Shown here piece after piece: positions 44,942 to 55,400 of a stretch of DNA of 64,000 nucleotides. Every line of letters starts with the position of its first letter. Position 1 is the first letter of the stretch. A program made the position numbers and the translations under genes. The stretch is from positions 1 through 64,000 of the forward strand of contig CAVXGQ010000004.1 of NCBI GenBank assembly GCA_963761425.1, written 5' to 3'. The notes beneath the pieces are model-generated. The model was not told the DNA's origin. It was given only the letters and a program-made list of their open reading frames with translations, and made no database searches. This DNA comes from Bog-793 sp963761425 (GTDB taxonomy: Bacteria > Actinomycetota > Acidimicrobiia > Acidimicrobiales > Bog-793).

Positions 44942-46146
44942 TGCCACCCGACGCCCCCGCGGGCGTGAACGGCGAGTTCGGCATCTACGTCCACATCCCC
45001 TTCTGCGCCCACCGCTGCGACTACTGCGCCTTCGCCACCTGGACCGACCGGTCCGGCCTCGTCGAGCCCTACATCGACGCCTGTCTCACCGAGATTGGCC
45101 GGGCCCGCTCGGTAGACCGGCTGCGGCCGGCGACGACCGTCTACCTCGGGGGCGGCACGCCGTCGCTGCTCCCCCCGGAGCTGCTCACCCGGCTCCTCGG
45201 CGCCATCGACCGGGCACCGGGTGCCGAGGTGACCGTGGAGGTGAATCCCGAGAGCGCGACGCGGGCCTTCCTGACCGCGGCGCGCCGCGCCGGCGTCACC
45301 CGGATCTCGCTCGGGGTCCAGTCGCTGGTGCCGCGCGTGCTTGCCGACCTCGGCCGGCGCCACCGCGCCGGCTCCGTCACCCGGGCCGTCGACCTGGTCG
45401 CCGAGCTGGGATTCCTGACCTACAACGTCGATATCGTCTTCGGTTCGGTCGCCGAATCTGACGACGACCTCGCCGCGACCCTGGCGGGGGTGATGGCCCT
45501 CGACCCACCGCCACCGCACGTCAGCGCTTACGCCCTCACCGTCGAAGCCGGGACGCCGCTCGGTCGGGACCCGAATCGTCACCCCGACGACGACGTCGAG
45601 GCCCGCCGCTACGAACTCGTCGACGACACGCTCGACGCCGCCGGGCTCAGCTGGTACGAGATCTCCAACTGGGCCAAGCCCGGCCACGAGTGCCGCCACA
45701 ACTTCGCCTGCTGGCGTGGAGCCGACTACCTGGGCTTCGGCTGCGCCGCGCACAGCCACCTCGGGGGACGGCGCTTCGGCAACGTCGTCTCGCCGGAGCG
45801 CTACATCGACCGGGTCCGGGCCGGGGTCTCGCCCATCGCCTCGACCGAGCTCCTCGGCCCGGCCGAAAGGGAACTCGAATCCCTCCAGCTCGCCTTGCGA
45901 ACCCGCGAGGGCGTGCCCGTGTCGGCGCTGCCCGACGAGCCCGAGCTCTTGGACCTCGTCGTGCGGCGCGCCGGGCGAGCGGTGCTCACCCGTCGGGGCC
46001 GCCTCCTCGCCAACGAGGTCGCCGTCCGGCTGCAGGCGCCACCTGGCGACGCCGCCCACGGTGGCGGTCCGCCGAGGGCAAGCTCGTCGCACGTGCTGCT
46101 GGCGGATGACATGAGAGGATACGAACTGCATGGTCAGATGGTATGA
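44941..46146 (+). CDS. hemW: Heme chaperone HemW (radical SAM)
   Basis: Radical-SAM protein that delivers heme, long mistaken for oxygen-independent coproporphyrinogen oxidase; 401 residues. The iron-sulfur motif is CAHRCDYCAF (CxxxCxxC); GGGTPSLL and VEVNPES are SAM-binding features, and HNFACWRGADYLGFG is a family block. The GTG start at 44941 overlaps the BldD stop by one base. The C-terminus appears complete. It is HemW-like because it lacks the extra cysteine of HemN. Confidence 0.92.
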   Translation: MPPDAPAGVNGEFGIYVHIPFCAHRCDYCAFATWTDRSGLVEPYIDACLTEIGRARSVDRLRPATTVYLGGGTPSLLPPELLTRLLGAIDRAPGAEVTVEVNPESATRAFLTAARRAGVTRISLGVQSLVPRVLADLGRRHRAGSVTRAVDLVAELGFLTYNVDIVFGSVAESDDDLAATLAGVMALDPPPPHVSAYALTVEAGTPLGRDPNRHPDDDVEARRYELVDDTLDAAGLSWYEISNWAKPGHECRHNFACWRGADYLGFGCAAHSHLGGRRFGNVVSPERYIDRVRAGVSPIASTELLGPAERELESLQLALRTREGVPVSALPDEPELLDLVVRRAGRAVLTRRGRLLANEVAVRLQAPPGDAAHGGGPPRASSSHVLLADDMRGYELHGQMV

Positions 46147-46147
46147 T
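46142..46147 (+). promoter_or_regulatory. Candidate -10 box for a leaderless transcript
   Basis: TATGAT at 46142-46147 lies 8 bases before the ATG at 46156 and spans the hemW stop. That spacing would place the transcript start at or next to the A of the ATG, as in leaderless actinobacterial mRNAs. No good -35 box is evident. Confidence 0.4.
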
Positions 46148-46155
46148 GGGGGGCC

Positions 46156-46386
46156 ATGGTGGAGGGCGCCGTCTGGATGAGCACCAAGCAGGCATCGGCG
46201 TACCTCGGCGTCAATCTGCGCACGCTCTACCGGTTCATCGACGAGGGGGGACTGCCGGCTTTCAAGTTCGGACGCGTCATCCGCCTTCGCCAATTCGACG
46301 TCGAGGCGTTCGTCGAGTCGGCCCGCATCACCCCGGGAAGCCTCGAGCACCTCTACCCCGAACCGACACGCCAAGCCAGCCGCTGA
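46156..46386 (+). CDS. Small helix-turn-helix protein, excisionase/BldC-like
   Basis: 76-residue DNA-binding protein with one MerR-type/HTH_17 domain: MSTKQASAYLGVNLRTLYRF followed by IDEGGLPAFKFGRVIRLRQ. Similar proteins act as excisionases or developmental regulators (BldC). No integrase or phage gene is nearby, so a chromosomal regulator is more likely. ATG at 46156 follows a possible -10 box directly, so it may be translated without a leader, although G-rich sequence just upstream could serve as a ribosome site. Confidence 0.82.
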   Translation: MVEGAVWMSTKQASAYLGVNLRTLYRFIDEGGLPAFKFGRVIRLRQFDVEAFVESARITPGSLEHLYPEPTRQASR

Positions 46387-46669
46387 GCGCGGACCACCAC
46401 CGGGCCAACCCGATCGCCGATCCAACACCGGACCACCGTTTCTCGACCCTCGCCGCCGGGGAGCCCCCCATCGGCTCCAACGGCGCGACCGACTGCCCGA
46501 CTGCCGTCCGGCACCTCGGGCCGGTGGCCGGTCATTTCGTCCCGGCCCTGGCGCGACCTCCCCTTGGTGACGACTCCACCCGGGATCCGACCGGTGCCGA
46601 GCCGCAGAACCCAGCGACGTCCCGCCGCGGCGCTCCCTCTGACCGGGCGAGCGCCTCACCTTCCGGCTA

Positions 46670-47695
46670 ATGGCAGACCGGCCGAACCCTCGCGCGAACC
46701 CCCGGGAGCCCACTGGTACCCTCGGGGCGGTAGACGTGTCCGCGACCCAGATCAAGATCCAGGTGCCCGGCAACGACCTCATGGTCGGCCTGCTCGGCGA
46801 ACGGGACGAGCTCCTCCTCTTGGTCGAGCGGGAGTTCGATGACACCTCCATCCACGTGCGCGGCAACGAGATCACGATCGAGGGACCCGACGCCCATCGG
46901 GTCGGGCAGATCTTCAACGAGCTCGTCGAGCACCTCGAGCGCGGCCAGTGGATCGACGCCGCGCAGGTCGGACGGACGATCGAGATGGTGAAATCCGACG
47001 TCCTACCCTCCGAGGTGCTGGCGACCGAGGTCCTGCGGCCAGCCGGCGGCCGGCCGGTGCGTCCGATGACTCCGGGCCAGCGGCGCTACGTCGACGCCAT
47101 CACCGCCAACACCATCACCTTCGGGATCGGTCCGGCTGGGACCGGCAAGTCCTACCTCGCGGTGGCGGCCGCCGTCCGAGCGCTGCAGTCCAAAGAGGTG
47201 CACCGGATCATCCTCGCCCGCCCCGCCGTCGAGGCCGGTGAACGCCTCGGCTTCCTGCCCGGCGATCTGATGGCAAAGGTCGACCCCTATCTGCGGCCCC
47301 TCTACGACGCCCTCTACGACATGCTCGAGCCCGAAGGCACGCAACGGCTCATCGAACGCGGCACCATCGAGGTGGCGCCGCTCGCCTTCATGCGGGGCCG
47401 TACGCTCAACGCGAGCTTCGTCATCCTCGATGAGGCCCAGAACACGACGCCCGAGCAGATGAAGATGTTCCTCACCCGCATCGGCTTCGGGACCAAAGCC
47501 GTCGTCACCGGCGACATCACCCAGATCGACGTGGCGGGGGGACGCTCCGGGCTCGTCGGGATCGAAGAGATCCTCGGCCCGATCGAAGGAGTCGGCTTCG
47601 TGCGACTCGGCGAATCCGACGTCGTCCGGAACCGCATCGTGCGGTCGATCGTGTCCGCCTACGAGCGCCACGACGATCCCGAACCGGCGCATTGA
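46670..47695 (+). CDS. ybeZ: PhoH-like ATPase (YbeZ)
   Basis: Cytoplasmic ATPase, 341 residues, thought to work with YbeY in RNA maturation. The N-terminal KH-like region is IKIQVPGNDLMVGLLGERDE. Walker A is GIGPAGTGKSYLAV, Walker B SFVILDEAQNTTPEQ and the TGDITQIDV segment follows. ATG at 46670 has no good ribosome site; GTG at 46736 (VSATQIKI) is an alternative that would still keep the whole domain. The stop is 4 bases before ybeY. Confidence 0.93.
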   Translation: MADRPNPRANPREPTGTLGAVDVSATQIKIQVPGNDLMVGLLGERDELLLLVEREFDDTSIHVRGNEITIEGPDAHRVGQIFNELVEHLERGQWIDAAQVGRTIEMVKSDVLPSEVLATEVLRPAGGRPVRPMTPGQRRYVDAITANTITFGIGPAGTGKSYLAVAAAVRALQSKEVHRIILARPAVEAGERLGFLPGDLMAKVDPYLRPLYDALYDMLEPEGTQRLIERGTIEVAPLAFMRGRTLNASFVILDEAQNTTPEQMKMFLTRIGFGTKAVVTGDITQIDVAGGRSGLVGIEEILGPIEGVGFVRLGESDVVRNRIVRSIVSAYERHDDPEPAH

Positions 47696-47699
47696 TGCC

Positions 47700-48215
47700 G
47701 TGACGGCCGTCGAGGTCTTCGTCGCCAACGAGCAGGACCAGCGAGCGATCGACTGTGCACGCTGGGCCGAGCTTGCCAAGGCGGCGCTCGCCGCCGAAGG
47801 AGTGCGGGGGGACGCCGAGCTTTCGGTGCTCTTCGTCGACGAGAAGGCGATCGCCGCGCTAAATGAGCGGTTCCTGGAGACTGCGGGCCCGACCGACGTG
47901 CTCGCCTTCCCGATCGACGAGACCGAAGCCGCCTTCGGCCGCTCGCCCGACAACGGCGGGAGCGGCCCCGGCTGGGAAACCCCCGACGACGGCTCGGTCC
48001 CCGTCCTCGTCGGCGACGTCGTGATCTGTCCCGAGGTCGCCTGGCGCAATGCACCCGGCCATACCGGCAGCTTCGACGAGGAGATCGCGCTCCTCCTCGT
48101 CCACGGGATCCTCCACCTGCTCGGCATGGACCATGAACGACCCGCGGAGGCCGAGGAGATGGAGGCCCGCGAAGAGGAACTCCTCGACCAGCTCTTCCGC
48201 ACCAAGGGCCACTGA
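47700..48215 (+). CDS. ybeY: Endoribonuclease YbeY
   Basis: Metal-dependent endoribonuclease that matures 16S rRNA 3' ends; 171 residues. The zinc motif HGILHLLGMDHE (HxxxHxxxxxH) is complete, and the preceding TDVLAFPID is the family signature. GTG at 47700 follows ybeZ closely; the TGATG overlap with the next gene supports coupling. An insert of about 18 residues (DNGGSGPGWETPDD) sits after the PTDVLAFP strand. Confidence 0.94.
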   Translation: MTAVEVFVANEQDQRAIDCARWAELAKAALAAEGVRGDAELSVLFVDEKAIAALNERFLETAGPTDVLAFPIDETEAAFGRSPDNGGSGPGWETPDDGSVPVLVGDVVICPEVAWRNAPGHTGSFDEEIALLLVHGILHLLGMDHERPAEAEEMEAREEELLDQLFRTKGH

Positions 48216-49531
48216 TGCTGGCGGCGTCGTTCGGCGCGGCCGACGGCGGCCTGCTCGCCGCCGTCGTCGTCCTCATCGGGCTCTCGGCGATCCTCGCCCT
48301 CGCCGAGACGAGCCTCGTGCGCACGAGTCAGGCCCGGGCCCGGGCCCTCGAGGAACAGAAGCGGCACGGCGCCAGGTCCCTGAGGAGGCTGGTCGAGCAT
48401 CCTGAGCACTTTCTCGCGCCGCTCTTGCTCCTCGTTTTGGTGTGCCAGCTGGTCGCGGCGAGCCTCGTCGGCGACGAGGCCTCGCACCTTTTCGGAGCGC
48501 TCGGCCTCGCCGTGGCCATCGTCTTCGAGGTGGTCATCATCTTCGTAGTCGCCGAGGCGATCCCCAAACAGTGGGCCGTGCGACACGCTGATCGGGCCGC
48601 CCTGTTCGCGGCCCCCTTCGTCACCACGACCATCAACTTCCCCCCGGTGCGGGCGGTGGCGTCGCTCCTCATCGGTCTCGCCCATCTCGTCACCCCGGGC
48701 CACGGAACCGATGCGGAGCCCGAGGTCACCGAGGCCGAATTCCTCGCGCTCGCCGACGTGGCCGTGGACGAAGACGTCATCGAGGATGAAGAGCGCGAGC
48801 TCATCACGTCGATCATCGACTTCGGCGACACGATCGTGCGCGAGGTGATGGCGCCCCGTCCCGACGTCGTCGCCGTCGAGGCCGAGATGACTGCCGGCGC
48901 GGTCCTCGAGCGGGCGATGAGCTCCGGGTTGAGCCGCATCCCGGTCTATTCCTCCTCGCTCGACGACGTCGTCGGCATCGCCTATACCCGCGACGTCGTG
49001 CGCGCGGTGCAGCAGGGCCACGAAGAACGACCCATCGGGCAGCTGTGCCGGCCGGCGCATTTCGTGCCGGAAACCAAGCGCGTCGCACCACTGCTCCGGG
49101 AGATGCAGTCAGCGCAGTTCCACCTGGCGGTCGTCGTCGACGAGTACGGGGGGACGGCGGGCATCGTCACGCTCGAGGACCTGTTGGAGGAACTCGTCGG
49201 CGAGATCGCCGACGAGTTCGACGCCGACGATCCGCTGGTCGAGCCGCTCGGTGGTGGCGTCTACATCGTCTCGGGTCGCATGGCCGTCGACGAGGTGAAC
49301 GAGATCCTCGACGCGGACCTGCCAACCGGCGATTGGGACACGGTCGCCGGTCTCTTCTTGCACCTGCACGGCCGGGTACCCACCGAGAACGAAGCGGTCG
49401 TCGTGGACCACTACACCTTGGTCGCTGACAGCGTGCAGCGCCGTCGGATCGGCAAGGTGCGGATCATCCCCGACCATCCCGCACCCCACGCCGACGAGGG
49501 GGAAACCGACGCCCCGCCAGCGCCACGGTGA
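48215..49531 (+). CDS. CBS-domain membrane protein (HlyC/CorC family)
   Basis: Protein of 438 residues. An N-terminal DUF21 membrane part has four hydrophobic segments, starting LAAVVVLIGLSAILALAETSL. Two CBS domains follow (about 200-330; VMAPRPDVVAVEAEMTAGA, then SRIPVYSSSLDDVVG and HLAVVVDEYGGTAGIVTLED). A C-terminal CorC-HlyC domain has GRMAVDEVNEILD. The family is linked to magnesium/cobalt handling. ATG at 48215 overlaps the ybeY stop, and its stop overlaps era (GTGA). Confidence 0.92.
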   Translation: MLAASFGAADGGLLAAVVVLIGLSAILALAETSLVRTSQARARALEEQKRHGARSLRRLVEHPEHFLAPLLLLVLVCQLVAASLVGDEASHLFGALGLAVAIVFEVVIIFVVAEAIPKQWAVRHADRAALFAAPFVTTTINFPPVRAVASLLIGLAHLVTPGHGTDAEPEVTEAEFLALADVAVDEDVIEDEERELITSIIDFGDTIVREVMAPRPDVVAVEAEMTAGAVLERAMSSGLSRIPVYSSSLDDVVGIAYTRDVVRAVQQGHEERPIGQLCRPAHFVPETKRVAPLLREMQSAQFHLAVVVDEYGGTAGIVTLEDLLEELVGEIADEFDADDPLVEPLGGGVYIVSGRMAVDEVNEILDADLPTGDWDTVAGLFLHLHGRVPTENEAVVVDHYTLVADSVQRRRIGKVRIIPDHPAPHADEGETDAPPAPR

Positions 49532-50469
49532 CCGACGAACCGGCGCCCCCGGCGCCGCGGCCCTCCACCGGCCCAGCCGGAGACGATAGGGGGCTTCCGG
49601 GGGACCCCTCCGACGGGACGGCGTTCCGCTCGGGTTTTGTCACCGTCGTCGGTAGACCGAACGTGGGCAAGTCAACGCTCGTCAACCGCATCCTCGGCAC
49701 GAAGGTCTCCATCACAGCGAAGACGCCGAACACCACGCGCCGACGCGTGCGCGGGGTGCTGAACGGCCCGGGTTACCAGGCGGTGTTCGTCGACACGCCC
49801 GGTATCCACAGACCCCGCTCCGCCCTCGGGGCTCGGCTCAACTCGGCCGCCGCCCAAGCGCTCTCCGACCTTGACGTGTGCGTCCTCGTCATCGAGGCGG
49901 CAGCGCCTGTCGGACCGGGCGACCGGTACATCGCGGCCCGTCTCCCCGGCGACGCCATCGTCGTCGTTAACAAGGTCGACGCGGCGTCGAAGGCCACGAC
50001 GCTGGCCCAGCTGGGGCGGGCCGCGGCCGAGCTCGGGCTGGAACGGGCCGAGTACTTCCCGGTCTCGGCCAAGAACGGACGCGGGGTAACCGCCCTCACC
50101 GCCTGCCTGGTCGGCCGGCTCCCGGTCGGGCCCCGCTACTACCCCGAAGGGGTGGTGAGCGACGTCCCGGAAGCCTTCTTCGTCGCCGAGCTCGTACGCG
50201 AACAGCTCTTGAAGACGATGCGCGACGAGCTCCCCCACTCCATCGCCTGCCAGGTCGTGGAGTGGGATTGGCCGTACATCCACTGCGAGATCCTCGTCGA
50301 GAGACCCAGCCAGCGCGCGATCGTGGTCGGCCGCCGGGGTGAGCTGCTCAAGGTGGTCGGCACGGCGGTACGTCGCGAGCTCGCGCCGGGCGCGTACCTC
50401 GATCTGCATGTGCGCGTCGAACGTGACTGGCAGCGGCGCGCCGGGACGCTCGACCGCCTCGGCTACTGA
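49528..50469 (+). CDS. era: GTPase Era
   Basis: Essential 30S assembly GTPase, 313 residues. G1 GRPNVGKSTLVNR, G2 KTPNTTRRR, G3 DTPGIHRPR, G4 NKVDAA. The C-terminal KH domain contains ERPSQRAIVVGRRGELLKVV, where the usual IIGKGG turn is VVGRRG. An N-terminal extension of about 35 residues is unusual but low-complexity. The GTG start overlaps the CBS gene. It is convergent with the DinG-type helicase, overlapping it by 7 bases at the stops. Confidence 0.94.
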   Translation: MTDEPAPPAPRPSTGPAGDDRGLPGDPSDGTAFRSGFVTVVGRPNVGKSTLVNRILGTKVSITAKTPNTTRRRVRGVLNGPGYQAVFVDTPGIHRPRSALGARLNSAAAQALSDLDVCVLVIEAAAPVGPGDRYIAARLPGDAIVVVNKVDAASKATTLAQLGRAAAELGLERAEYFPVSAKNGRGVTALTACLVGRLPVGPRYYPEGVVSDVPEAFFVAELVREQLLKTMRDELPHSIACQVVEWDWPYIHCEILVERPSQRAIVVGRRGELLKVVGTAVRRELAPGAYLDLHVRVERDWQRRAGTLDRLGY

Positions 50470-52385
50470 GCCGGCGCGGCAGCCAGGGACCGCAGGAACG
50501 CCTCAGCCACCCGGCGGTCCTTGGTCCGGCGCATCGGAGGCAACGCCCGGATGAGCTGCCAGCGATAGTTGGCGGTCGCGAGCCTCGAATCGAGCACCGC
50601 GACCACGCCGCGGTCATTCGCGCGGCGGATGAGCCGACCCGCACCTTGTGCGAGCAGGGTCGCGGCCCGCGGGAGGTCGATGGTCTCGAAGGCGTCACGA
50701 CCGGCGCGCTCCCGGCGAGCCGCGATCAACGGGTCGTCCGGGCGAGGGAACGGGATCCGATCGATGACAACGAGTGACAGGGTGGACCCCGGGACGTCAA
50801 CCCCCTGCCAGAAGCCCATCGTCGCGAACAGGCACGCCGCAGGTTCCCCGCTGAACCGGGCAAGCAGCGCCGCCTTCCCGAGATCCCCCTGCACCAGCAG
50901 CGGGAACGCGAGACGTTGTCGGCAGGCGTCAGCGGCACGCCTCATGGCCCCGAAGCTCGTGAACAACGCCAGCGTTCGGCCCTGGGCCGCTTCGATAAGG
51001 CTGGCGAGCTCCTCATGGATCGCCCCCTCGGCCTCGTCGCGCCGCCGGTCCGGCAGATGGGCCGCGCAGTAGAGGAGGGCGTGCTCGTCGAAGGCGAACG
51101 GGCTTCCGACGTCGACCTCGTCGATCCGAGCGGGATCCGCGCCAAGGTGGACCCCGAGACCCGGTGGGATCGTCGCACTGGTAAGGATGACGGTCCGCCG
51201 GGTGAACAACTTCTCGGCGAGCGTCGGCGCCACGTCGATGGGCGCGACCCGCAGGGCCGGTCGCGACCCCTGCTCGACCCAGGCCACGTCCTCGTCGTCC
51301 GACCCAACCAGCCGGTCGATGTCGGTGCGCAGCCGGCCGGCCGCCAGCATGGCGCGCATCGCCGGTTGACCGGATTCCGCGGCGTCCGGGCCACCCGCCC
51401 CGGCGAGCGGGCCGAGGACGGCTTCGAGGCGGCCGAGGAGCGCCCGTGCCAGACCGACTACTCCGCCCAGATTCCCGGCGGGAGGACCGACGAGCCGCTC
51501 CCCGGGGCAGGTGAGCAACGCCTCCTCGAGGCGCTCCGCCAGCCCGGCGAGGTCGTCAGCCGCCGAGGAGCGCGGGCCCCGGGCTGCCGCGCCCAGGGCG
51601 GCGCGCGCCGCGGCGGCCACCGACCTCAACCGGCCGGCACTGATCGACGCCCCGAGACTCTCCGTCACGATGTCCTCGAGGGCGTGGGCTTCGTCGATGA
51701 CGAGCACGTCGTGCTCGGGCAGCACGGCCCCGTCGCTCGCCAGGTCGGCGCCGAGTAGGTGGAGGTTGACGACGACGACGTCAGCGGCCGCCGCCGCGGC
51801 CCGGGCCCTTTCGGCGAAACACTCGCCGCCGGCTGGACAACGGAAGGCCCCCGGACACTCGTCGGCGGTCACACTGAGCGACGCCCACAGCCTCTGGTCC
51901 GGCTCCTCGGCGAGCTCCGCCTGGTCGCCGGTCGAGGTGGTGTCTGCCCAGTCGAAGATCCGACGGGCCTGGACGGCGCGCTCGCCCCGGGCCTGCTCGT
52001 CCTCACCGAGCAAACCTTGGGCTCCGGCGCTTCGGGATTCGCCGAGCCGCTGCACACAGAGGTAGTTCGACCGTCCCTTGAGAACGGTCGACGAGAATCG
52101 GCGCAGCCCGGTGCGCACCAGGGGGATGTCCTTGTTCGCGAGCTGGTCCTGCAAGGCCTTGGTCGCCGTCGCGACGACGACGCGCTTGCCGGACAGCACC
52201 GCGGGGACGAGGTAGGCCAAGGACTTGCCGGTCCCGGTGCCCGCGGCCACGGAGAGATGACGTCCCGAGCCGATGGCCGCCGCCACGTGGTCGGCCATCA
52301 TGAGCTGACCCTCGCGTAGCTCGCCGCCGTCGGGAAGCCGGGTGGTGACCCGGCGCAAGGCCTCAGCCGTCGTCAGCGCCCGCAC
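50463..52385 (-). CDS. DinG/YoaA-type ATP-dependent helicase with Fe-S cluster
   Basis: XPD-like DNA helicase of 640 residues. Walker A AAGTGTGKSLAYLVP, DEAH box VLVIDEAHALED and C-terminal motif VI QGAGRLIRRANDRG. Four cysteines lie between helicase motifs Ia and II (NYLCVQR, then CPGAFRCPAGGECF), the Fe-S pattern of DinG and YoaA. It unwinds R-loops and damaged DNA in relatives. The start is GTG at 52385. It is followed at a distance by the AddAB-like genes. Confidence 0.92.
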   Translation of the reverse strand: MRALTTAEALRRVTTRLPDGGELREGQLMMADHVAAAIGSGRHLSVAAGTGTGKSLAYLVPAVLSGKRVVVATATKALQDQLANKDIPLVRTGLRRFSSTVLKGRSNYLCVQRLGESRSAGAQGLLGEDEQARGERAVQARRIFDWADTTSTGDQAELAEEPDQRLWASLSVTADECPGAFRCPAGGECFAERARAAAAAADVVVVNLHLLGADLASDGAVLPEHDVLVIDEAHALEDIVTESLGASISAGRLRSVAAAARAALGAAARGPRSSAADDLAGLAERLEEALLTCPGERLVGPPAGNLGGVVGLARALLGRLEAVLGPLAGAGGPDAAESGQPAMRAMLAAGRLRTDIDRLVGSDDEDVAWVEQGSRPALRVAPIDVAPTLAEKLFTRRTVILTSATIPPGLGVHLGADPARIDEVDVGSPFAFDEHALLYCAAHLPDRRRDEAEGAIHEELASLIEAAQGRTLALFTSFGAMRRAADACRQRLAFPLLVQGDLGKAALLARFSGEPAACLFATMGFWQGVDVPGSTLSLVVIDRIPFPRPDDPLIAARRERAGRDAFETIDLPRAATLLAQGAGRLIRRANDRGVVAVLDSRLATANYRWQLIRALPPMRRTKDRRVAEAFLRSLAAAPAQ

Positions 52386-52442
52386 CTCGCCAGCGTAGGT
52401 TTTCGACTTGCACGCCCCGATGGCGCGACGCGCCGCGGGTCT

Positions 52443-55400
52443 TCATGCCCACGCGGCCGCGAGCTGCCGCCGCGTTTCCGCCACTGCCCGGTCGAGATCG
52501 GCGACTTCGTGCTCAGCGGGGCCGCCCGGGGCCGCGAGGAAGACGAAGACGACCCGGTCGACACGCCGTCCGAGAGCCGTTCCGAGCGCGAGCGCGTACG
52601 CGCCGGCCTGGATCCGGTAGCGGGCCGCCACGTCGGGCACCTTGTCCCGGTCCGAAACCAGGTCCGTTTTGTAATCGACGACCACCAGGTGATCGCCCTC
52701 GGCGAAGCACAGGTCGACGACGCCTTCGAGCACACCGGCATCCACCGGGACCGTGACGGGCAGCTCTCGCCAACACTCCTTCTGCGCGGCCGCAGCGGCC
52801 ACGATGGGCGTGCCAAGAGCCGACCGAGCGAGTGCGATCACCTCGACAACCCGGTCGGCGCATCCTTCGCGTGACGCCTCGCTGGCCGCCATCTCGTCGA
52901 GCAGGCGGCCTTCGGCCAGATCCACGCGTTGCAGCACGCCATGGACGGCCCGACCGAGGGAGGTCGCCGCCCGGCGTGACCGCCAACGGACCTGGTCCGC
53001 CGGCTCGTCGTCGCCCGTCCGTGGGGCCGCACCCATCGGGAAGACCCGGCCGGCGAAGTCGACGAGCTCGGTCGCAGCGAGACTGGTCGGTCGGGCCGTC
53101 CGTCGCGAGATCTCGAAGCGATCGGCCCGCCAGCGCGCGAATGCCGCCGGAGTCGAGGCCGGGCCCTCCAGGCCGCCTCTCTGCCCTGCACTCGCCCGGC
53201 GCGTCCTGCCGGTGGCCGACTCGGCGCCAATCGGGCCTTCCTCCCAGAGACCCTGGAGATCTCCCAGCCGTGACGCGACCCGCTCGGCGAGCGACGGGCG
53301 ACCTCGCGCCGAGGCGGGCGAACGGTGGAGCGAGACCACGAGATGGTCCCGCGCCCGAGTCATCGCCACAAAGCAAAGGCGTAGATCCTCCTGGGCTGCT
53401 CGGTCGAGTTCCGCCTCGGCAAGCGACGCGAAGCCGGGTGTCTCGACCTCGCGGCGCAAGCGAACCTCGGCTTGACCGGTGGAGTCGAACAGCACCGTCG
53501 CGCTCGCCGTCGGGCTCGGTTGGTTGCCGCCGAGCTCGGCAACGACGACGACCGGAAATTCGAGGCCCTTGGCGGCGTGAATGGTGAGAATCCGAACCTC
53601 ATCGTCCGCCTCTCCCATCGTCGTCTCACGGGCCCGGACCCGGCCCACGGCCTGGCGGTCCATCCACTCCAGCATCTCGGCGATGGTCGTGCCGCCCGAT
53701 TCGACGAAGGCCCGCGCCTGGCCGAAGACGAAGCGAAGCCGGCGAACCGCCTCTCGCCCGTGCCGCGTCATCGAGGCCAGCTCGAACACTCCGAGATCAC
53801 GCGCGACGGCTTCGAGGGTACCGACCACCCCGAGCCGGTGACGATCCCCGGCAAGCCCTGCCAGCCGGGTGATCGCTCCAGCCACCGGATCGCCGGGATC
53901 GGCACCGGGGTCCCCTTCGAGACGCCAAATGCCGCCTCGTCGCCGATAGCGAAGGAGGTCGTCGTCGCCGCAGGCGAGCATCGGCGTCCGCAGCGCGGCA
54001 ATTAGCGCGGCCTCGTCCCCCGGTGAGTCGACGGCCCGCAAGCAGGCGAGCAGGTCCCGCACCTCGGGCGAGGAGTAGACGAGGGAGGTCGAGTCGACTC
54101 GGTAGGGGATGTCGGCGGCGTCAAACGCCGTCTCGAGTTCAGAGAGGCCCGTGCGGCGGGTGACGAGGACCGCGATGTCGCCGTATTGAACGGCCCGCAT
54201 CCCGGTGCCGCTCTCGACGGGCCATCCGTCCCGCATCGCCGCGATGATCACCGCGGCGATGTCGGCAGATTCACGCACCCGGCGTTCATGGGCAGACAGC
54301 TTCGAGTCCGCCTGCGCGCCGAGAATGACCACCGGCACGCGGGGACCGCGCCGGCGATGTGGTTCGAGCGGCGCGTAGCCAGTTTCGGGCTTGGCGGAGA
54401 CCGCCGGGTCCCCGGTCGACGCGAACAGCGGGGCGAAGACGCCGTTCACCCAGCCGATGACGCCGGGGACCGACCGGAAGTTCGTGGTCAGCCGGACGGG
54501 ACCCCCGGGGACGAGATCACGCATCGCGGCCTCGTAGAGCTCAGGTTCGGCCCCGCGGAATCGGTAGATCGACTGACGGGGATCGCCGACAAAAAAGAGC
54601 TTTCCCGGAATGGGCTTTCCGTCGTGGTCCTGTCCGAGAAGTCGCACGATCTCGAGCTGCAGCGGGTCGGTGTCCTGGAACTCGTCGACGAGGATGTGGC
54701 TGTAGCGAGCGCTCACCAGGCGTCGCACGTTCTGATCGTTCTCGAGCAGGTCGCGCGCGAACACGAGAAGGTCGTGAAAGTACAGCTCGCCCGCACGACG
54801 ACGCCGCTCAGCCGCTGAAACCGCCTCCACCCCCAGCCGACGCACGAGGACGCCAAGCACTGTCTCCCGCAGTCGGGCCGCCTGTGTCGACCTCAAGCTG
54901 TCAACTATGGCGACCTCGTTTCGCACCGCGTCGACTTCCGGGCCGGTCCAGTCGGCCTTGCGTCCCTTGTTTCCCGACTTCCAGGGGCCAATAGAGCAGA
55001 GCCATTCGAGCCGGTCGGCCCAGTCGGCGAGACCGTCGAAGCGGTCGAGATCGGCCCCGATCCTTCCGATCAACCCGACGAGCGAGTCGGCGTCGTTGCG
55101 ACAGGCGGCGCGCCATCCGCACACCGCCCGCATGCTGTCGACCAGCAGCTTCGTGGCGGCATCGACGGCAGGACCGAGACGACCTGCCAAGAGCACCGGG
55201 GGCGCGGCGGGGTGGCGATAACGGTCCCAAGACCGGTCGATCTCGAGGGCGAGCAGCCGCAAATGGCCCAGCGTGACGCCAACCGCCAACGAAGCCGTCA
55301 CGAGCGTCTCGTTCTCGACCCCGTCGAGCAGCGCATCGAGGAGCGTCTCGAAGCGCCGCTCGAAGTCGGCATCGGACTGGATCTCGTCGAGGACCCGGAT

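Noticed and set aside
44938..46917. Long minus-strand frame of 659 codons opposite hemW and phoH
   Set aside because: It is a shadow in GC-rich DNA; the plus-strand hemW, HTH and phoH genes have clear motifs and codon positions.
47003..49060. Minus-strand frame of 685 codons opposite phoH, ybeY and the CBS gene
   Set aside because: Acidic and histidine-rich shadow composition; no family motif, and three coupled genes on the other strand explain the DNA.
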